A stretch of 64,000 bases of DNA from Ruminococcaceae bacterium P7 (GCA_900100595.1 FMUA01000002.1:186001-250000); one strand, 5' to 3'; shown: positions 16,463 through 26,484, counted from the first letter of the stretch. Numbers and translations: made by a program. Notes: a model not told the origin generated them from the letters alone.

Positions 16463-16507
16463 GTTTGAAAACTCCCTTCGTGTCGAATTTTGTCGAATTC
16501 CGAAGAA

Positions 16508-16536
16508 ATTATAGCATTTTCAGCCCGATTAGTCAA
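16508..16536 (-). promoter_or_regulatory. Promoter of the asparagine synthase-like gene
   Basis: -35 TTGACT (16536-16531), 17-bp spacer, -10 TATAAT (16513-16508), 46 bp ahead of the start codon. Confidence 0.85.
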
Positions 16537-16590
16537 TTACCCCAACAGAACATCCGCAAGAAAACATGTCAACAAAATCGCACAATTCAA

Positions 16591-16619
16591 TTGACACTTT
16601 GCCTAATTCAGTGTATAAT
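16591..16619 (+). promoter_or_regulatory. Promoter of the zinc-ribbon protein gene
   Basis: -35 TTGACA (16591-16596), 17-bp spacer, -10 TATAAT (16614-16619): a full consensus match, suggesting strong constitutive expression. Confidence 0.9.
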
Positions 16620-16725
16620 ATAGGGTGAAAAATGTGTGTTTCGTGCAGAAACACCCGCGTTTCCTGTACAATTCGACGGAAATGCGTTCTTTCATCAACA
16701 CATTACTTTTTTAGGAGGATTTGAA

Positions 16726-17427
16726 ATGGCAAATCTTGACGAATTCATCAAGGGTATTATCGACGGCGAAATCAAACCCGAAGCGGCTCACACAGCTGAA
16801 ATCGACAGTCTGATCAAGGCAAATGACACCGAGGCAGAGCAGATCGAGGGCATGTACACAAAAATCGGCAAGAAGTATTTCGAGCTGCATCCCAACAGAA
16901 CCGACGGCGAGCTTGGCGCGATGGTTACGGAAGTCAACGCGGCAAAGAAGAGAATCATCGACAACAAGATGAAGATCGGCTCCCTTCTTGACAAGAACTT
17001 CTGCGAATGCTGCGGCGAGCAGGTTGACGAGGACGCTCTGTTCTGCAACAACTGCGGCGCAAAGATGCCCGTGAAGCTGATGCCCGGTATGGTTCTCTGC
17101 AAGCACTGCAACAAGGCTGTCAGAGAAGGCATCAAGTTCTGCACCAACTGCGGCCACTCCATGCTCGAGGAGGAGAAGCCCAAGGCGCTCAAGGAATGCA
17201 CCAACTGCGGCTTCACCACTAACGATCCCGACAAGATGTTCTGCGACGACTGCGGCAGACGTCTCGTTATGGAGGGCGGCGATCCCATTGAGGAGGAAAA
17301 GGAAGTTGTCAAGGAGCCGACCAGAAAGGTCTGCACCAACTGCGGCTTCACCATCTTTGACGCCGAGACCATGTTCTGCAACGACTGCGGCAGACGTCTG
17401 GTTGAGGAATCCGAGCTGAACAAATAA
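16726..17427 (+). CDS. Protein with four C-terminal zinc ribbons
   Basis: 233 residues starting at the ATG after AGGAGG. The first ~95 residues are acidic, helical and without cysteines. Four CxxC...CxxC zinc ribbons follow: CECCGEQ/FCNNCG, CKHCNKA/FCTNCG, CTNCGFTT/FCDDCG and CTNCGFTI/FCNDCG. The last two share CTNCGF and CGRRLV, so they are a recent internal duplication. Such proteins bind nucleic acid or partner proteins; no specific function is known to me. A consensus promoter and own terminator make it a well-expressed single gene. Confidence 0.85.
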   Translation: MANLDEFIKGIIDGEIKPEAAHTAEIDSLIKANDTEAEQIEGMYTKIGKKYFELHPNRTDGELGAMVTEVNAAKKRIIDNKMKIGSLLDKNFCECCGEQVDEDALFCNNCGAKMPVKLMPGMVLCKHCNKAVREGIKFCTNCGHSMLEEEKPKALKECTNCGFTTNDPDKMFCDDCGRRLVMEGGDPIEEEKEVVKEPTRKVCTNCGFTIFDAETMFCNDCGRRLVEESELNK

Positions 17428-17441
17428 GATACATATTCTTT

Positions 17442-17472
17442 CAGGGCGTGCCGATGCGCGCCCTGTTTTTTT
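17442..17472 (+). terminator. Terminator of the zinc-ribbon gene
   Basis: CAGGGCG pairs with CGCCCTG across a 10-nt loop, followed by seven T. Confidence 0.85.
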
Positions 17473-17474
17473 GC

Positions 17475-17505
17475 AAAAGAAAAAGGCCGGCGCAATGCCG
17501 ACCTT
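17475..17505 (-). terminator. Terminator of the first L,D-transpeptidase gene
   Basis: Read leftward, AAGGTCGGC pairs with GCCGGCCTT (one G-T pair) and is followed by a T run. It stands back to back with the zinc-ribbon terminator. Confidence 0.75.
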
Positions 17506-17512
17506 CATTCAA

Positions 17513-18940
17513 TTAATAGACGATTACGGGCGTACCGTAGCTCGTATTCTCATAAATAATCTTGACCTTGTCGTACGGTGTGTTGACGCAGCCGTGAGAG
17601 CCGTTGCCCTTGTAGATGGTTCCGCCGAAGCTGGAACGCCAGTTCGCGTCATGGATTCCGATGCCGCCGTTGAAGCCCATCCAGTAGTTGACGAAGGACG
17701 AATAGCCCGGTCCCTCGAGGGTGGTGTTGGTCGCGCGCGACTGAACCGAATAGCGTCCCGTAGGCGTATTGCAGGTGCCGTCCGCGTTGCCCGTCACGAC
17801 GTCGGTGTCGAGCACAAGCGAGTTGTTCTGGTAGAACCACATATGCTGCTGTTCGATGCTGATTTCGATATAGGTACCGTCGCCGCCCGCAACATTCGCC
17901 TTGCTTCTCGCTGCCTGCGCCGTCGCCTGACAGGTGGTGTATGTGCCGACAACCTCCTCGCCGTCGCTGAGGATGCGGTAAGGCTGGATGCGGAACCACA
18001 GGTTCTTTCCATCGGGATACTGTCCTGTGGTATAGAGGTTGCTGCCCGTCGCGTCGAGATACTCAAACGCGTCGTCGCTGTCCTCCTCGGCAACAAGGAT
18101 GTTGTAGCCTGTCGCCCAGTCGCTTCTGTTCCAGCTGAGCATCACGCGGGAGGAAATGGAGCTTGCGATGACATTTGTCGGAGCCGCAAGACCGCAGACC
18201 GCCCTGAAAATGCTGTGGCGCGCGTGATATTCCGCGTCGCCGTACAGCACGCGGTAGGGACGGACGCTGTAGCTGTAAAGCTCGCCGTCGTCGACGTCCT
18301 GATCCTCAAAGTAAGTCACCTGGTTGTCGGGAATGGTGATATACAACTCATACTCGTTATCTGTTTTGGAGCAGGAGCGAAAGATCTCATAGCCTGTCGC
18401 GCGTTCCACCTTGCTCCAGCTGAACTCGATCACATCGGAGGAATGGAACAGCGTGTAGCCCGACGCCGCCTCCGGCTGTGTGGCGGTTTTCTTGATGGCA
18501 GCAGGACCCTCGTACATCATTCCGTTCAGCTCTTCGTAGCAGGAAACGCGGAACCAGTACTCGGTGGTCGGGTCGAGATTCCCGACCGTGATCTCAGGCT
18601 CCTTCACATCGTCAACCTTGACAAAGCTTTCGTCGTTATCGCGGTTGCTGATATAGACGCTGTAGCCGTCCACACCCGGGACCTCGTCCCATTTTAAGGA
18701 AATGCAGTCGGTCTCAAGACTGGTCTTTTCGATATTCTTCACCATGCCGACGGTGTGGAGCATCAGTCTGTCGAGCTGAGGCTGGGCAACAAGCTTGGAT
18801 CTGCCTGACGTCTCGGACGCGGTGCGCGGTAAATCCGCCTGCCTGTAAAAATCATACGCGGCATAACCGACAACACCGATGGATGAAATGACGGTCAGAA
18901 CGCAGAGTACAACGGCAAGTACTTTGAGTGGTTGTTTCAT
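17513..18940 (-). CDS. L,D-transpeptidase with fibronectin-III-like repeats (paralogue 1)
   Basis: 475 residues. An N-terminal signal anchor (about 6-27) is followed by three FN3-like beta modules (about 65-150, 155-245, 250-340; each with an ATGY or VDGY turn) and a C-terminal YkuD domain with the catalytic motif IHDANWRSS...SHGCVN (nucleophile Cys451). YkuD enzymes make 3-3 peptide cross-links in peptidoglycan or attach proteins. The C-terminus ends right after the domain (GTPVIVY). A second gene with the same architecture lies at 42846-44309. Confidence 0.92.
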   Translation of the reverse strand: MKQPLKVLAVVLCVLTVISSIGVVGYAAYDFYRQADLPRTASETSGRSKLVAQPQLDRLMLHTVGMVKNIEKTSLETDCISLKWDEVPGVDGYSVYISNRDNDESFVKVDDVKEPEITVGNLDPTTEYWFRVSCYEELNGMMYEGPAAIKKTATQPEAASGYTLFHSSDVIEFSWSKVERATGYEIFRSCSKTDNEYELYITIPDNQVTYFEDQDVDDGELYSYSVRPYRVLYGDAEYHARHSIFRAVCGLAAPTNVIASSISSRVMLSWNRSDWATGYNILVAEEDSDDAFEYLDATGSNLYTTGQYPDGKNLWFRIQPYRILSDGEEVVGTYTTCQATAQAARSKANVAGGDGTYIEISIEQQHMWFYQNNSLVLDTDVVTGNADGTCNTPTGRYSVQSRATNTTLEGPGYSSFVNYWMGFNGGIGIHDANWRSSFGGTIYKGNGSHGCVNTPYDKVKIIYENTSYGTPVIVY

Positions 18941-19011
18941 TCCCCGAAAACCCTTTCTTTACTTTAATAATGTATTGTAAATCAGATAATATTCATTCAT
19001 TCTAATACCGT

Positions 19012-19041
19012 ATTATAACGCAAATCATCGCGCCTTGTCAA
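19012..19041 (-). promoter_or_regulatory. Promoter of L,D-transpeptidase paralogue 1
   Basis: -35 TTGACA (19041-19036), 18-bp spacer, -10 TATAAT (19017-19012). The leader is about 65 nt. Confidence 0.8.
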
Positions 19042-19117
19042 TGCAAAAAAACACTGAAACGCAGAAGATTTTGGCGGTTTCTTTAGCACTTTTCTATTAT
19101 TTATCGGCAAATGCAGA

Positions 19118-19146
19118 TTGACACGCAGACGGAATGCTGATACAAT
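19118..19146 (+). promoter_or_regulatory. Promoter of the glycosyltransferase gene
   Basis: -35 TTGACA (19118-19123), 17-bp spacer, -10 TACAAT (19141-19146). It excludes the in-frame ATG at 19145 as translation start. Confidence 0.85.
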
Positions 19147-19177
19147 GGAATTATCATATCGGAAAGGTGGCGCGCAC

Positions 19178-19897
19178 TTGAAGTCTACCGGCAGCAAATT
19201 CGCACTGATTCCCGCGTATATGCCCGCTCAGCCCATGCTGCAAACAGCGCGGGAGCTGACAAATCACGGCTTTTCCGTTGTGATCGTCAACGACGGAAGC
19301 CCCTCATCCTTCGACAGCGTGTTCCGCAACGCGGAAACATTTGCCACGGTCATCACGCTTCCCGAGAATCAGGGCAAGGGTGAAGCGCTGAAAGAAGGTC
19401 TGCGCTTTCTCCGCGACAACGTCGTTCCGCCCTATATCGTCGTCACCGTTGACGCGGACGGACAGCACCGCATCGACGATGTGCTGCGCGTTTACGCCTG
19501 TGCCGAAAAGCATCCCGACGATCTGGTGCTCGGCAGCAGGGAGCTTCAGAAGGACGCTCCCCTCAAAAGCAAAATCGGCAACAATATCACCAACTTTCTC
19601 CATCGCGTGACAACCGGTATGCGCCTGACAGATACCCAGACGGGACTGCGGGCTTTTTCGGACAGGAGCATCGACCGAATCATCCGCTCCGGCGGCTCGC
19701 GGTATGAATATGAAATGTATATGCTGCTCAACTTTTCCCGCGAAAAGAACATCCGCGAGGTACCGATCGAGGCGGTATATATCGACAACAACAGCGCGTC
19801 GCACTTCCAGCCGTTCAAGGATTCCGCGCGGATTTACAAGGTTTTTTTTCGTTACGCCTTTGTGCGGAACGAGGAGAAATTCAACAGAAAGAAATAA
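19178..19897 (+). CDS. Family 2 glycosyltransferase (dolichol/polyprenol-phosphate-sugar synthase type)
   Basis: 239 residues from a TTG start 7 nt after AAAGGTGG. GT-A motifs: VVIVNDGSPS, VVTVDADGQH (DxD-like metal site), LVLGSRELQ, TDTQTGLRAFS, YEYEMYMLLNFS. The family transfers a sugar from a nucleotide sugar to a polyprenyl phosphate. No C-terminal membrane segments, so it is probably a soluble or peripheral enzyme. The transcript ends in the 46-bp repeat hairpin. Confidence 0.9.
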   Translation: MKSTGSKFALIPAYMPAQPMLQTARELTNHGFSVVIVNDGSPSSFDSVFRNAETFATVITLPENQGKGEALKEGLRFLRDNVVPPYIVVTVDADGQHRIDDVLRVYACAEKHPDDLVLGSRELQKDAPLKSKIGNNITNFLHRVTTGMRLTDTQTGLRAFSDRSIDRIIRSGGSRYEYEMYMLLNFSREKNIREVPIEAVYIDNNSASHFQPFKDSARIYKVFFRYAFVRNEEKFNRKK

Positions 19898-19900
19898 TAC

Positions 19901-19946
19901 ATACAAAGCGAAAATCCTGCCACTATCGTGACAGGATTTTCGCTTT
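19901..19946. repeat. 46-bp direct repeat A, also a bidirectional terminator
   Basis: Identical over 46 nt to 20571-20616. It is a near-complete palindrome: AAAGCGAAAATCCTG pairs with CAGGATTTTCGCTTT. Here it terminates the rightward glycosyltransferase gene and overlaps the stop codon of the leftward four-helix-bundle gene. Confidence 0.95.
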
Positions 19947-20292
19947 ATTCCTTTGCCGTCTTAATGGACGCAATCAAAATCCGCTTGATCTCCAAGCAGT
20001 CAGAAAGCATCGAGGATGCCATTTTACTATCCAGATAATCGGATTTTTCCAATATATGCAGCCAATATTCCGTTTCTGCCGTCTCTTTTAAGGCGATATG
20101 AAGCTTTGCGATAAAATCCGCCTTGCTGCTTCCGTATTGGGCTTCATTGATATTTGCACCAATGGAGGTTCCGCTTCTTAATATCTGTTTGGACAAAACG
20201 GATTCATGCTTCTCTTCTGTCAGATATCGGCGCAGCTTCACGATTCTTGCACCAAAGTCTATGGATTTATCTATTAATATATTCTCTTTCAT
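19945..20292 (-). CDS. Four-helix-bundle protein (S23/bAvd-like, TIGR02436 type)
   Basis: 115 residues. SIDFGARIVKLRRYL, LSKQILRSGTSIGANINEA, SSKADFIAKLHIALKETAE and TEYWLHILEKSDYL are the hallmarks of the small four-helix-bundle family seen as 23S rRNA intervening-sequence proteins and as relatives of DGR accessory proteins. The function of stand-alone members is not known. The ATG is preceded by only a weak GGTG site. The gene is enclosed by 46-bp direct repeats, and its 5' region is tandemly duplicated upstream, indicating a mobile history. Confidence 0.88.
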   Translation of the reverse strand: MKENILIDKSIDFGARIVKLRRYLTEEKHESVLSKQILRSGTSIGANINEAQYGSSKADFIAKLHIALKETAETEYWLHILEKSDYLDSKMASSMLSDCLEIKRILIASIKTAKE

Positions 20293-20407
20293 GGTATCAC
20301 CGTCTGTTTGATAGTATACGTTTTTGATTGCAAGATTAATTCTTCATTTTTCAGTCTTAAGTTTTCAGTATTCATTTAGAAAATTCTGCCGGGAATGAAA
20401 AATGAAT
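20285..20407. repeat. Tandem repeat unit 1 (5' region of the four-helix-bundle gene)
   Basis: About 123 bp covering the first codons, leader and upstream sequence of the four-helix-bundle gene. It matches 20426-20548 with 6 mismatches and no gap, at a period of 141 bp. It contains self-complementary stretches such as TGAAAAATGAAT and ATTCATTTTTCA. Confidence 0.9.
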
Positions 20408-20425
20408 AATACAAAAAAATTATCA

Positions 20426-20548
20426 TCTTTCATGGTATCACCGTCTGACTGATAGTATACGTTTTTGATTGCAAGAATATTTTTTCATTTTTCAGTCTTA
20501 AGTTTTCAGTATTCATTTAGAAAATCCTGCCGGGAATGAAAAATGAAT
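20426..20548. repeat. Tandem repeat unit 2 (vestigial 5' region without a gene)
   Basis: Second copy of the leader unit. It again contains CATGGTATCACCGTCTG, the reverse complement of a start codon and its ribosome site, but the downstream coding sequence is missing. It is therefore a remnant of a second gene copy or a partial duplication. Together with unit 1 and repeat B it fills the 323-bp gap between the four-helix-bundle start and tRNA-Ser. Confidence 0.85.
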
Positions 20549-20570
20549 ACTGAAAACTGAATAATGAAGA

Positions 20571-20616
20571 ATACAAAGCGAAAATCCTGCCACTATCGTG
20601 ACAGGATTTTCGCTTT
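20571..20616. repeat. 46-bp direct repeat B, terminator of tRNA-Ser
   Basis: Perfect copy of 19901-19946. It directly follows the CCA end of tRNA-Ser (sharing one base), so on the minus strand it is the tRNA terminator. Repeats A and B enclose 624 bp that contain only the four-helix-bundle gene and its leader repeats. Confidence 0.95.
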
Positions 20617-20704
20617 GGCGGAGACGGCGGGATTCGAACCCGCGGGGGATTGCTCCCTAACTGATTTCGAGTCAGCCCCGTTATGACCGCTTCGATACGT
20701 CTCC
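20616..20704 (-). tRNA. tRNA-Ser (anticodon CGA)
   Basis: Acceptor stem GGAGACG/CGTCTCC, discriminator G, encoded CCA. The anticodon arm CTGA-CTCGAAA-TCAG gives anticodon CGA (reads UCG). The long variable arm (GGGAGCAATCCCC) is diagnostic of class II tRNA-Ser, and the T arm reads CGGGTTCGAATCCCG. Repeat B abuts its 3' end. Confidence 0.97.
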
Positions 20705-20761
20705 GTATTTCACAATTATATATTCTACCTTGTTTTGCTCCAAATGTCAAGGCTCAAACAA

Positions 20762-20791
20762 GAAAAAATCCACCGAACGCGTCGGTGGATT
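20762..20791 (-). terminator. Terminator of the ctsR-clpC operon
   Basis: Read leftward, AATCCACCGA pairs with TCGGTGGATT around a 5-nt loop, followed by TTTTTC. Confidence 0.85.
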
Positions 20792-20805
20792 CGTTATTTC
20801 CTGTC

Positions 20806-23238
<2,433 letters not shown>

Positions 23239-23294
23239 ACCATACACCTCCGTAAAATGCGCTTTTCGCGCCGTTTTCCTATCTTTTCATTTCA

Positions 23295-24284
23295 TTATTT
23301 CAATTTATCGCGCAGCAGCTTCGCGCGTTCCACATCCCTTTCGTGGGGTGAGAGCGTCTTGCCGAGATTCACGCTGAGCGTGGCAGGCTCTACCGCCGTC
23401 ATCAGGCTGTCGACCTGTTCCGCGGTGACGTCGGTGATCTGTCCCGAGGAAATGCCCAGTCTGACATTGGACAGCAATTGCAGCGCTTCATCGTGTGAAA
23501 TGACCAGCGCACTGCGGAGAATACCGAGACTTCTCGCGATGGTATCCTGCACGTCGATACTCTTGCAGATGCGCTCTCTCGCCTGCTCCTCCTGCGCGAT
23601 CAGCTGCAATGTGATATTTTTGAGATTCTCGATTGCCGCTTTCTCGGAAATACCGAGCGTGATCTGGTTTGAGAGCTGATAGAGCGCGCCCTTCGGCTCG
23701 GTACCCTCACCGTGAGCACCGCGGATGATCAGTCCCAGCTTGCTGAGATTGCCGCTGATACGGCTGATGACCTTGCTCCTTTCAAGCGCGGGCAGGTGCA
23801 GCATCACCGACGCCCGCATGCCTGTTCCGAGGTTGGTCGGGCACTGCGTCAGATATCCCAGCCGCTCGTCAAAAGCGAATTCCAGCCGCTCGTCAAGCAG
23901 CGTATCGAGCTTGTCGGCGGTGTCGTAGGCCGTCTCCAACGAAAGCCCCTTCTGAATCACCTGCAGGCGGATATGATCCTCCTCATTGAGCATGATGCTC
24001 AGGCTTTCGTCCTTGCTGAGCAGGAGCGCCCTGCCCTCGCTGCTGCTGATGAACTCGGGGCTGACAAGCCGTTTTTCGACCAGCGATACGCTCTGCTGCG
24101 GGTCCAGCTCGCTCATGCGGATGAACCGAAAATCTCCCGCGATGGCGCTGTTGCCGTTAATCAGCGCGTCACGCACGCTCTCGATCACCTTTTCTCTGCC
24201 CTGTGTGCCCAGACGGCACGGAAACGGATAGTCCTTGAGGTTCCGCGCAAGGCGTACCCTTGTTGAAATTACGATGTCACTCAT
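23295..24284 (-). CDS. mcsB: Protein arginine kinase McsB
   Basis: 329 residues. Phosphagen-kinase fold: VISTRVRLARNLKDYPFPCRL, LGYLTQCPTNLGTGMRASVMLHLP (catalytic Cys and nucleotide loop) and IRGAHGEGTEP. McsB phosphorylates arginines on misfolded proteins and on CtsR, marking them for ClpCP. It overlaps mcsA by 4 bp. Confidence 0.97.
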   Translation of the reverse strand: MSDIVISTRVRLARNLKDYPFPCRLGTQGREKVIESVRDALINGNSAIAGDFRFIRMSELDPQQSVSLVEKRLVSPEFISSSEGRALLLSKDESLSIMLNEEDHIRLQVIQKGLSLETAYDTADKLDTLLDERLEFAFDERLGYLTQCPTNLGTGMRASVMLHLPALERSKVISRISGNLSKLGLIIRGAHGEGTEPKGALYQLSNQITLGISEKAAIENLKNITLQLIAQEEQARERICKSIDVQDTIARSLGILRSALVISHDEALQLLSNVRLGISSGQITDVTAEQVDSLMTAVEPATLSVNLGKTLSPHERDVERAKLLRDKLK

Positions 24285-24790
24285 TTTTGTCCCTCCATTT
24301 CCCTGATCTGATCTCTCAGCTCGGCTGCCCTCTCAAACTCCTGCTGCTTGATCGCCTCGTCGAGCTGCGACTGTAAGCGTTTGATTTTGTCCTCTTTCGT
24401 CTCGGCGCGTTCCTCCCTTGCCTGTGCGGCGATTTTGCTGTGCTTGCCGCAGTGGGCGGCGTTGCCGTGGATGCGGACGATGGACGGGTTGAGCCTGTCG
24501 GCAAAGAGCTGATAGCAGTTCGCGCAGCCGACATGACCCGTATTCGCGATCTCCGCGTAGGTACTGCCGCAGAACTCGCAGCGGGTGGATTGTGTCCGCG
24601 CAGGCAGGACGTTGCCGAAGAAGCTGCCGAGCAGATGGGAGAAATCGCTCTCCATGTCGGCAAATACGTTGGTATAGCCCAGCTTGTGCGCGCAGGCGGA
24701 GCAAAGGTCATATTCCTTGAACTCGCCGTTGATGATGGTCTTTACATGGGTGGTGGCGTTTTCCGCGCCGCATTTATCACATTTTCTCAT
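24281..24790 (-). CDS. mcsA: McsA, zinc-finger activator of the McsB kinase
   Basis: 169 residues. Two zinc-binding CxxC pairs at the N-terminus (CDKCGAEN, CSACAHKLG), two more in the middle (CEFCGST, CANCYQLF), and a C-terminal UVR motif (LDEAIKQQEFERAAELRDQI). McsA stimulates McsB and links it to ClpC. Position ctsR-mcsA-mcsB-clpC is the canonical order. Confidence 0.95.
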   Translation of the reverse strand: MRKCDKCGAENATTHVKTIINGEFKEYDLCSACAHKLGYTNVFADMESDFSHLLGSFFGNVLPARTQSTRCEFCGSTYAEIANTGHVGCANCYQLFADRLNPSIVRIHGNAAHCGKHSKIAAQAREERAETKEDKIKRLQSQLDEAIKQQEFERAAELRDQIREMEGQK

Positions 24791-24805
24791 ACATCATACC
24801 TCCCG

Positions 24806-25258
24806 TCAGTTGTTGAGTGTAATAATCATATTCTTGAACAGATCGGCGCGCAGCTTGTCGCGCCTTTCCTGCTCAATGCTTTGGAGTGTGCGGTCTGACA
24901 GCGCCGCGGCAATCGCCTTGGCGGTCTGCAGCTGCATCAGCTCGCGCTGGAGCATGTTGTTGAGCATTGCCTCTGCGGTCGCCCTGTCCAGAGTATTGCC
25001 CACCGAATTGACGATATGCATTACCGCGGTTCCCTTGTCCATCTTGACGCGGCTGATGCGGATATATCCGCCGCCGCCGCGCCGGCTTTCCACGATGTAG
25101 CCCTGCTCGGGCGTGAATCGCGAGGTGATCACGTAGTTGATCTGACTCGGCACGCATCCCAGCGAGCCTGCCAGCTCGTTGCGCCGGATCTCCGCGCTGC
25201 CGTCCTGCGCCTCCAGCATATTTAAAATGTATTGAGCAACCAAATCACTCATTCTCAT
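24806..25258 (-). CDS. ctsR: Heat-shock transcriptional repressor CtsR
   Basis: 150 residues from ATG 25258, with AAGGG ahead. MRMSDLVAQYILNML, EIRRNELAGSLGCVPSQINYVITSRFTPEQGY and the glycine-rich wing SRRGGGGYIRI identify CtsR. It represses its own operon; consensus CtsR heptad repeats overlap the promoter and a further one lies upstream. Heat inactivates it and McsB/ClpC remove it. Confidence 0.97.
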   Translation of the reverse strand: MRMSDLVAQYILNMLEAQDGSAEIRRNELAGSLGCVPSQINYVITSRFTPEQGYIVESRRGGGGYIRISRVKMDKGTAVMHIVNSVGNTLDRATAEAMLNNMLQRELMQLQTAKAIAAALSDRTLQSIEQERRDKLRADLFKNMIITLNN

Positions 25259-25298
25259 ATTTGACCCTTCTTTCTCTGCTCTCCTGAGCTTTGATATC

Positions 25299-25327
25299 AT
25301 TATAGCGACAAAGTCAGAGAAAGTCAA
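25299..25327 (-). promoter_or_regulatory. Promoter of ctsR-mcsA-mcsB-clpC
   Basis: -35 TTGACT (25327-25322), 17-bp spacer, -10 TATAAT (25304-25299). The -35 is part of CtsR box 1, so bound CtsR would block RNA polymerase. Confidence 0.9.
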
Positions 25328-25344
25328 AGTCAATAAAAGTCAGT
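25312..25344. promoter_or_regulatory. Tandem CtsR operators 1 and 2
   Basis: On the plus strand AGTCAGA-GAA-AGTCAAA (25312-25328) and AGTCAAT-AAA-AGTCAGT (25328-25344) fit the CtsR consensus of two RGTCAAA heptads separated by NAN. They overlap head to tail by one base. Confidence 0.88.
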
Positions 25345-25415
25345 CAGTCCTCGATTATCTCGATTTTTCTCCCGTTTTCTCTCTGATGCTCCCGTTTCCT
25401 CACTTTTAAAAATAT

Positions 25416-25432
25416 TTTGACTTTTTCTGACT
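25416..25432. promoter_or_regulatory. Distal CtsR operator 3
   Basis: On the minus strand AGTCAGA-AAA-AGTCAAA, 72 bp upstream of box 2 and just after the terminator of the zinc-ribbon gene. It has no evident promoter of its own and may support loop or cooperative repression. The rest of 25345-25437 shows pyrimidine-rich sequence without a gene. Confidence 0.75.
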
Positions 25433-25437
25433 TTGTA

Positions 25438-25473
25438 AAAAAAAGAAAAAGCGGCGAACAACGGTTCACCGCT
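25438..25473 (-). terminator. Terminator of the zinc-ribbon gene at 25515
   Basis: Read leftward, AGCGGTGAAC pairs with GTTCGCCGCT (one G-T pair), followed by TTTTTCTTTT. Confidence 0.85.
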
Positions 25474-25514
25474 TTGTGCTAATACCAATCAAATATAAAT
25501 GAATTTATATAAAA

Positions 25515-25796
25515 TTATTCCGCATCAGCTTTTCTTTTGGCAAAGCATTCGCTACAGTAGTAGCTCTTACCCTCCATGGGTTTGAAAGGAATTCTCGCGG
25601 GACCGCCGCACTCAGCGCAGACGGTATCAAAGAACTCGCGACCTGCCTTGGCAGCATTCTTGCGGGCCTGACGGCAATCCTTGCAGCGCTGGGGCTCGTT
25701 CTCGAAGCCCTTCTCGGCATAGAATTCCTGTTCGCCCGCAGTAAATACGAACTCGTTGCCGCATTCCTTACAAACTAATGTCTTGTCCTCGTACAT
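25515..25796 (-). CDS. Small zinc-ribbon protein (zf-trcl type)
   Basis: 93 residues from ATG 25796, with AGAGGTT ahead. Four CxxC motifs: CKECGNEF, CKDCRQAR, CAECGGPA, CSECFAKR. FVFTAGEQEFYAEKGFENEPQRC is typical of the 'probable zinc-ribbon' family that is widespread in Clostridia and often found near RNA-related genes. Exact role unknown. Confidence 0.85.
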   Translation of the reverse strand: MYEDKTLVCKECGNEFVFTAGEQEFYAEKGFENEPQRCKDCRQARKNAAKAGREFFDTVCAECGGPARIPFKPMEGKSYYCSECFAKRKADAE

Positions 25797-25861
25797 TTTT
25801 TTAACCTCTCTTTGGTACTGAAAATTTGTCCTGTGCGGATTTGCACCGCGGGGCATGCTGT

Positions 25862-26449
25862 TCAGGACATATCCATGCCGCCAACCTTCCTTCGCACCCG
25901 CTGAAGCGCGTTGTCTACCGCCTTGGGAGACACAGACAGCCGCTGCGCAATCTGCGCATAGCTCAAGCCCTCGGTATACAGGGAAAGCACCTCGAACTCC
26001 CGCCTGGAAAGCACCTCTCTGAGCCGCCTTTTGACCGCGGCGATCTGCTCGCGGAGCATCAGCTCATCCTCGGGTGTTTTTGCTGTATCGACAACGTCGG
26101 CGTCGAGCATATCAAAGCCGATAATCGCGCTTTCCGGAACGGACTTCCGTGCGGACTGCCTGCGGATGATCGAGATCAGGCGGCGTTCCGCCACCAGCAG
26201 AGCGTAATTGCAAAACGACCTTCCGCCGTCAGGTTCAAACGTCCTGACCGCGCAGAATAGTCCGAGAAGACCTTCCTGCACAAAATCAGTATGCTCATAA
26301 CCGCGTGCGGAATACTTCCGCGCGATAACACTGATTTTGCCAAAATAACGCATTACCAGCTCATTGAACGCCTGTTCGTCACGTGCTTTGGAAAGCTCAG
26401 CAAGAACATCATCGGAAAGCGTGCTGTAAGAGTTCTTTGCGTCGCTCAC
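25862..26449 (-). CDS. Sigma-H-like RNA polymerase sigma factor
   Basis: 195 residues from a GTG start 4 nt after GGGGTGG; a TTG upstream has no ribosome site. Region 2 (FVQEGLLGLFCAVRTFEPDGGRSFCNYA) and region 4 (LYTEGLSYAQIAQRLSVSPKAVDNALQRVRRK) resemble SigH, the transition/early sporulation factor; the D-N-A-L-Q-R-V-R-R-K end is characteristic. Own consensus promoter. Presence with pro-sigma K supports a spore-forming lineage. Confidence 0.85.
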   Translation of the reverse strand: MSDAKNSYSTLSDDVLAELSKARDEQAFNELVMRYFGKISVIARKYSARGYEHTDFVQEGLLGLFCAVRTFEPDGGRSFCNYALLVAERRLISIIRRQSARKSVPESAIIGFDMLDADVVDTAKTPEDELMLREQIAAVKRRLREVLSRREFEVLSLYTEGLSYAQIAQRLSVSPKAVDNALQRVRRKVGGMDMS

Positions 26450-26484
26450 TTTTCCACCCCATAACAATGATATTCCATAACAAA

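Noticed and set aside
19945..20292. Diversity-generating retroelement accessory gene
   Set aside because: The protein resembles the bAvd fold, but there is no reverse transcriptase, template repeat or variable repeat pair in the window.
20285..20548. CRISPR array
   Set aside because: Only two 123-bp units with a 141-bp period; no short regularly spaced repeats with unique spacers and no cas genes anywhere in the window.
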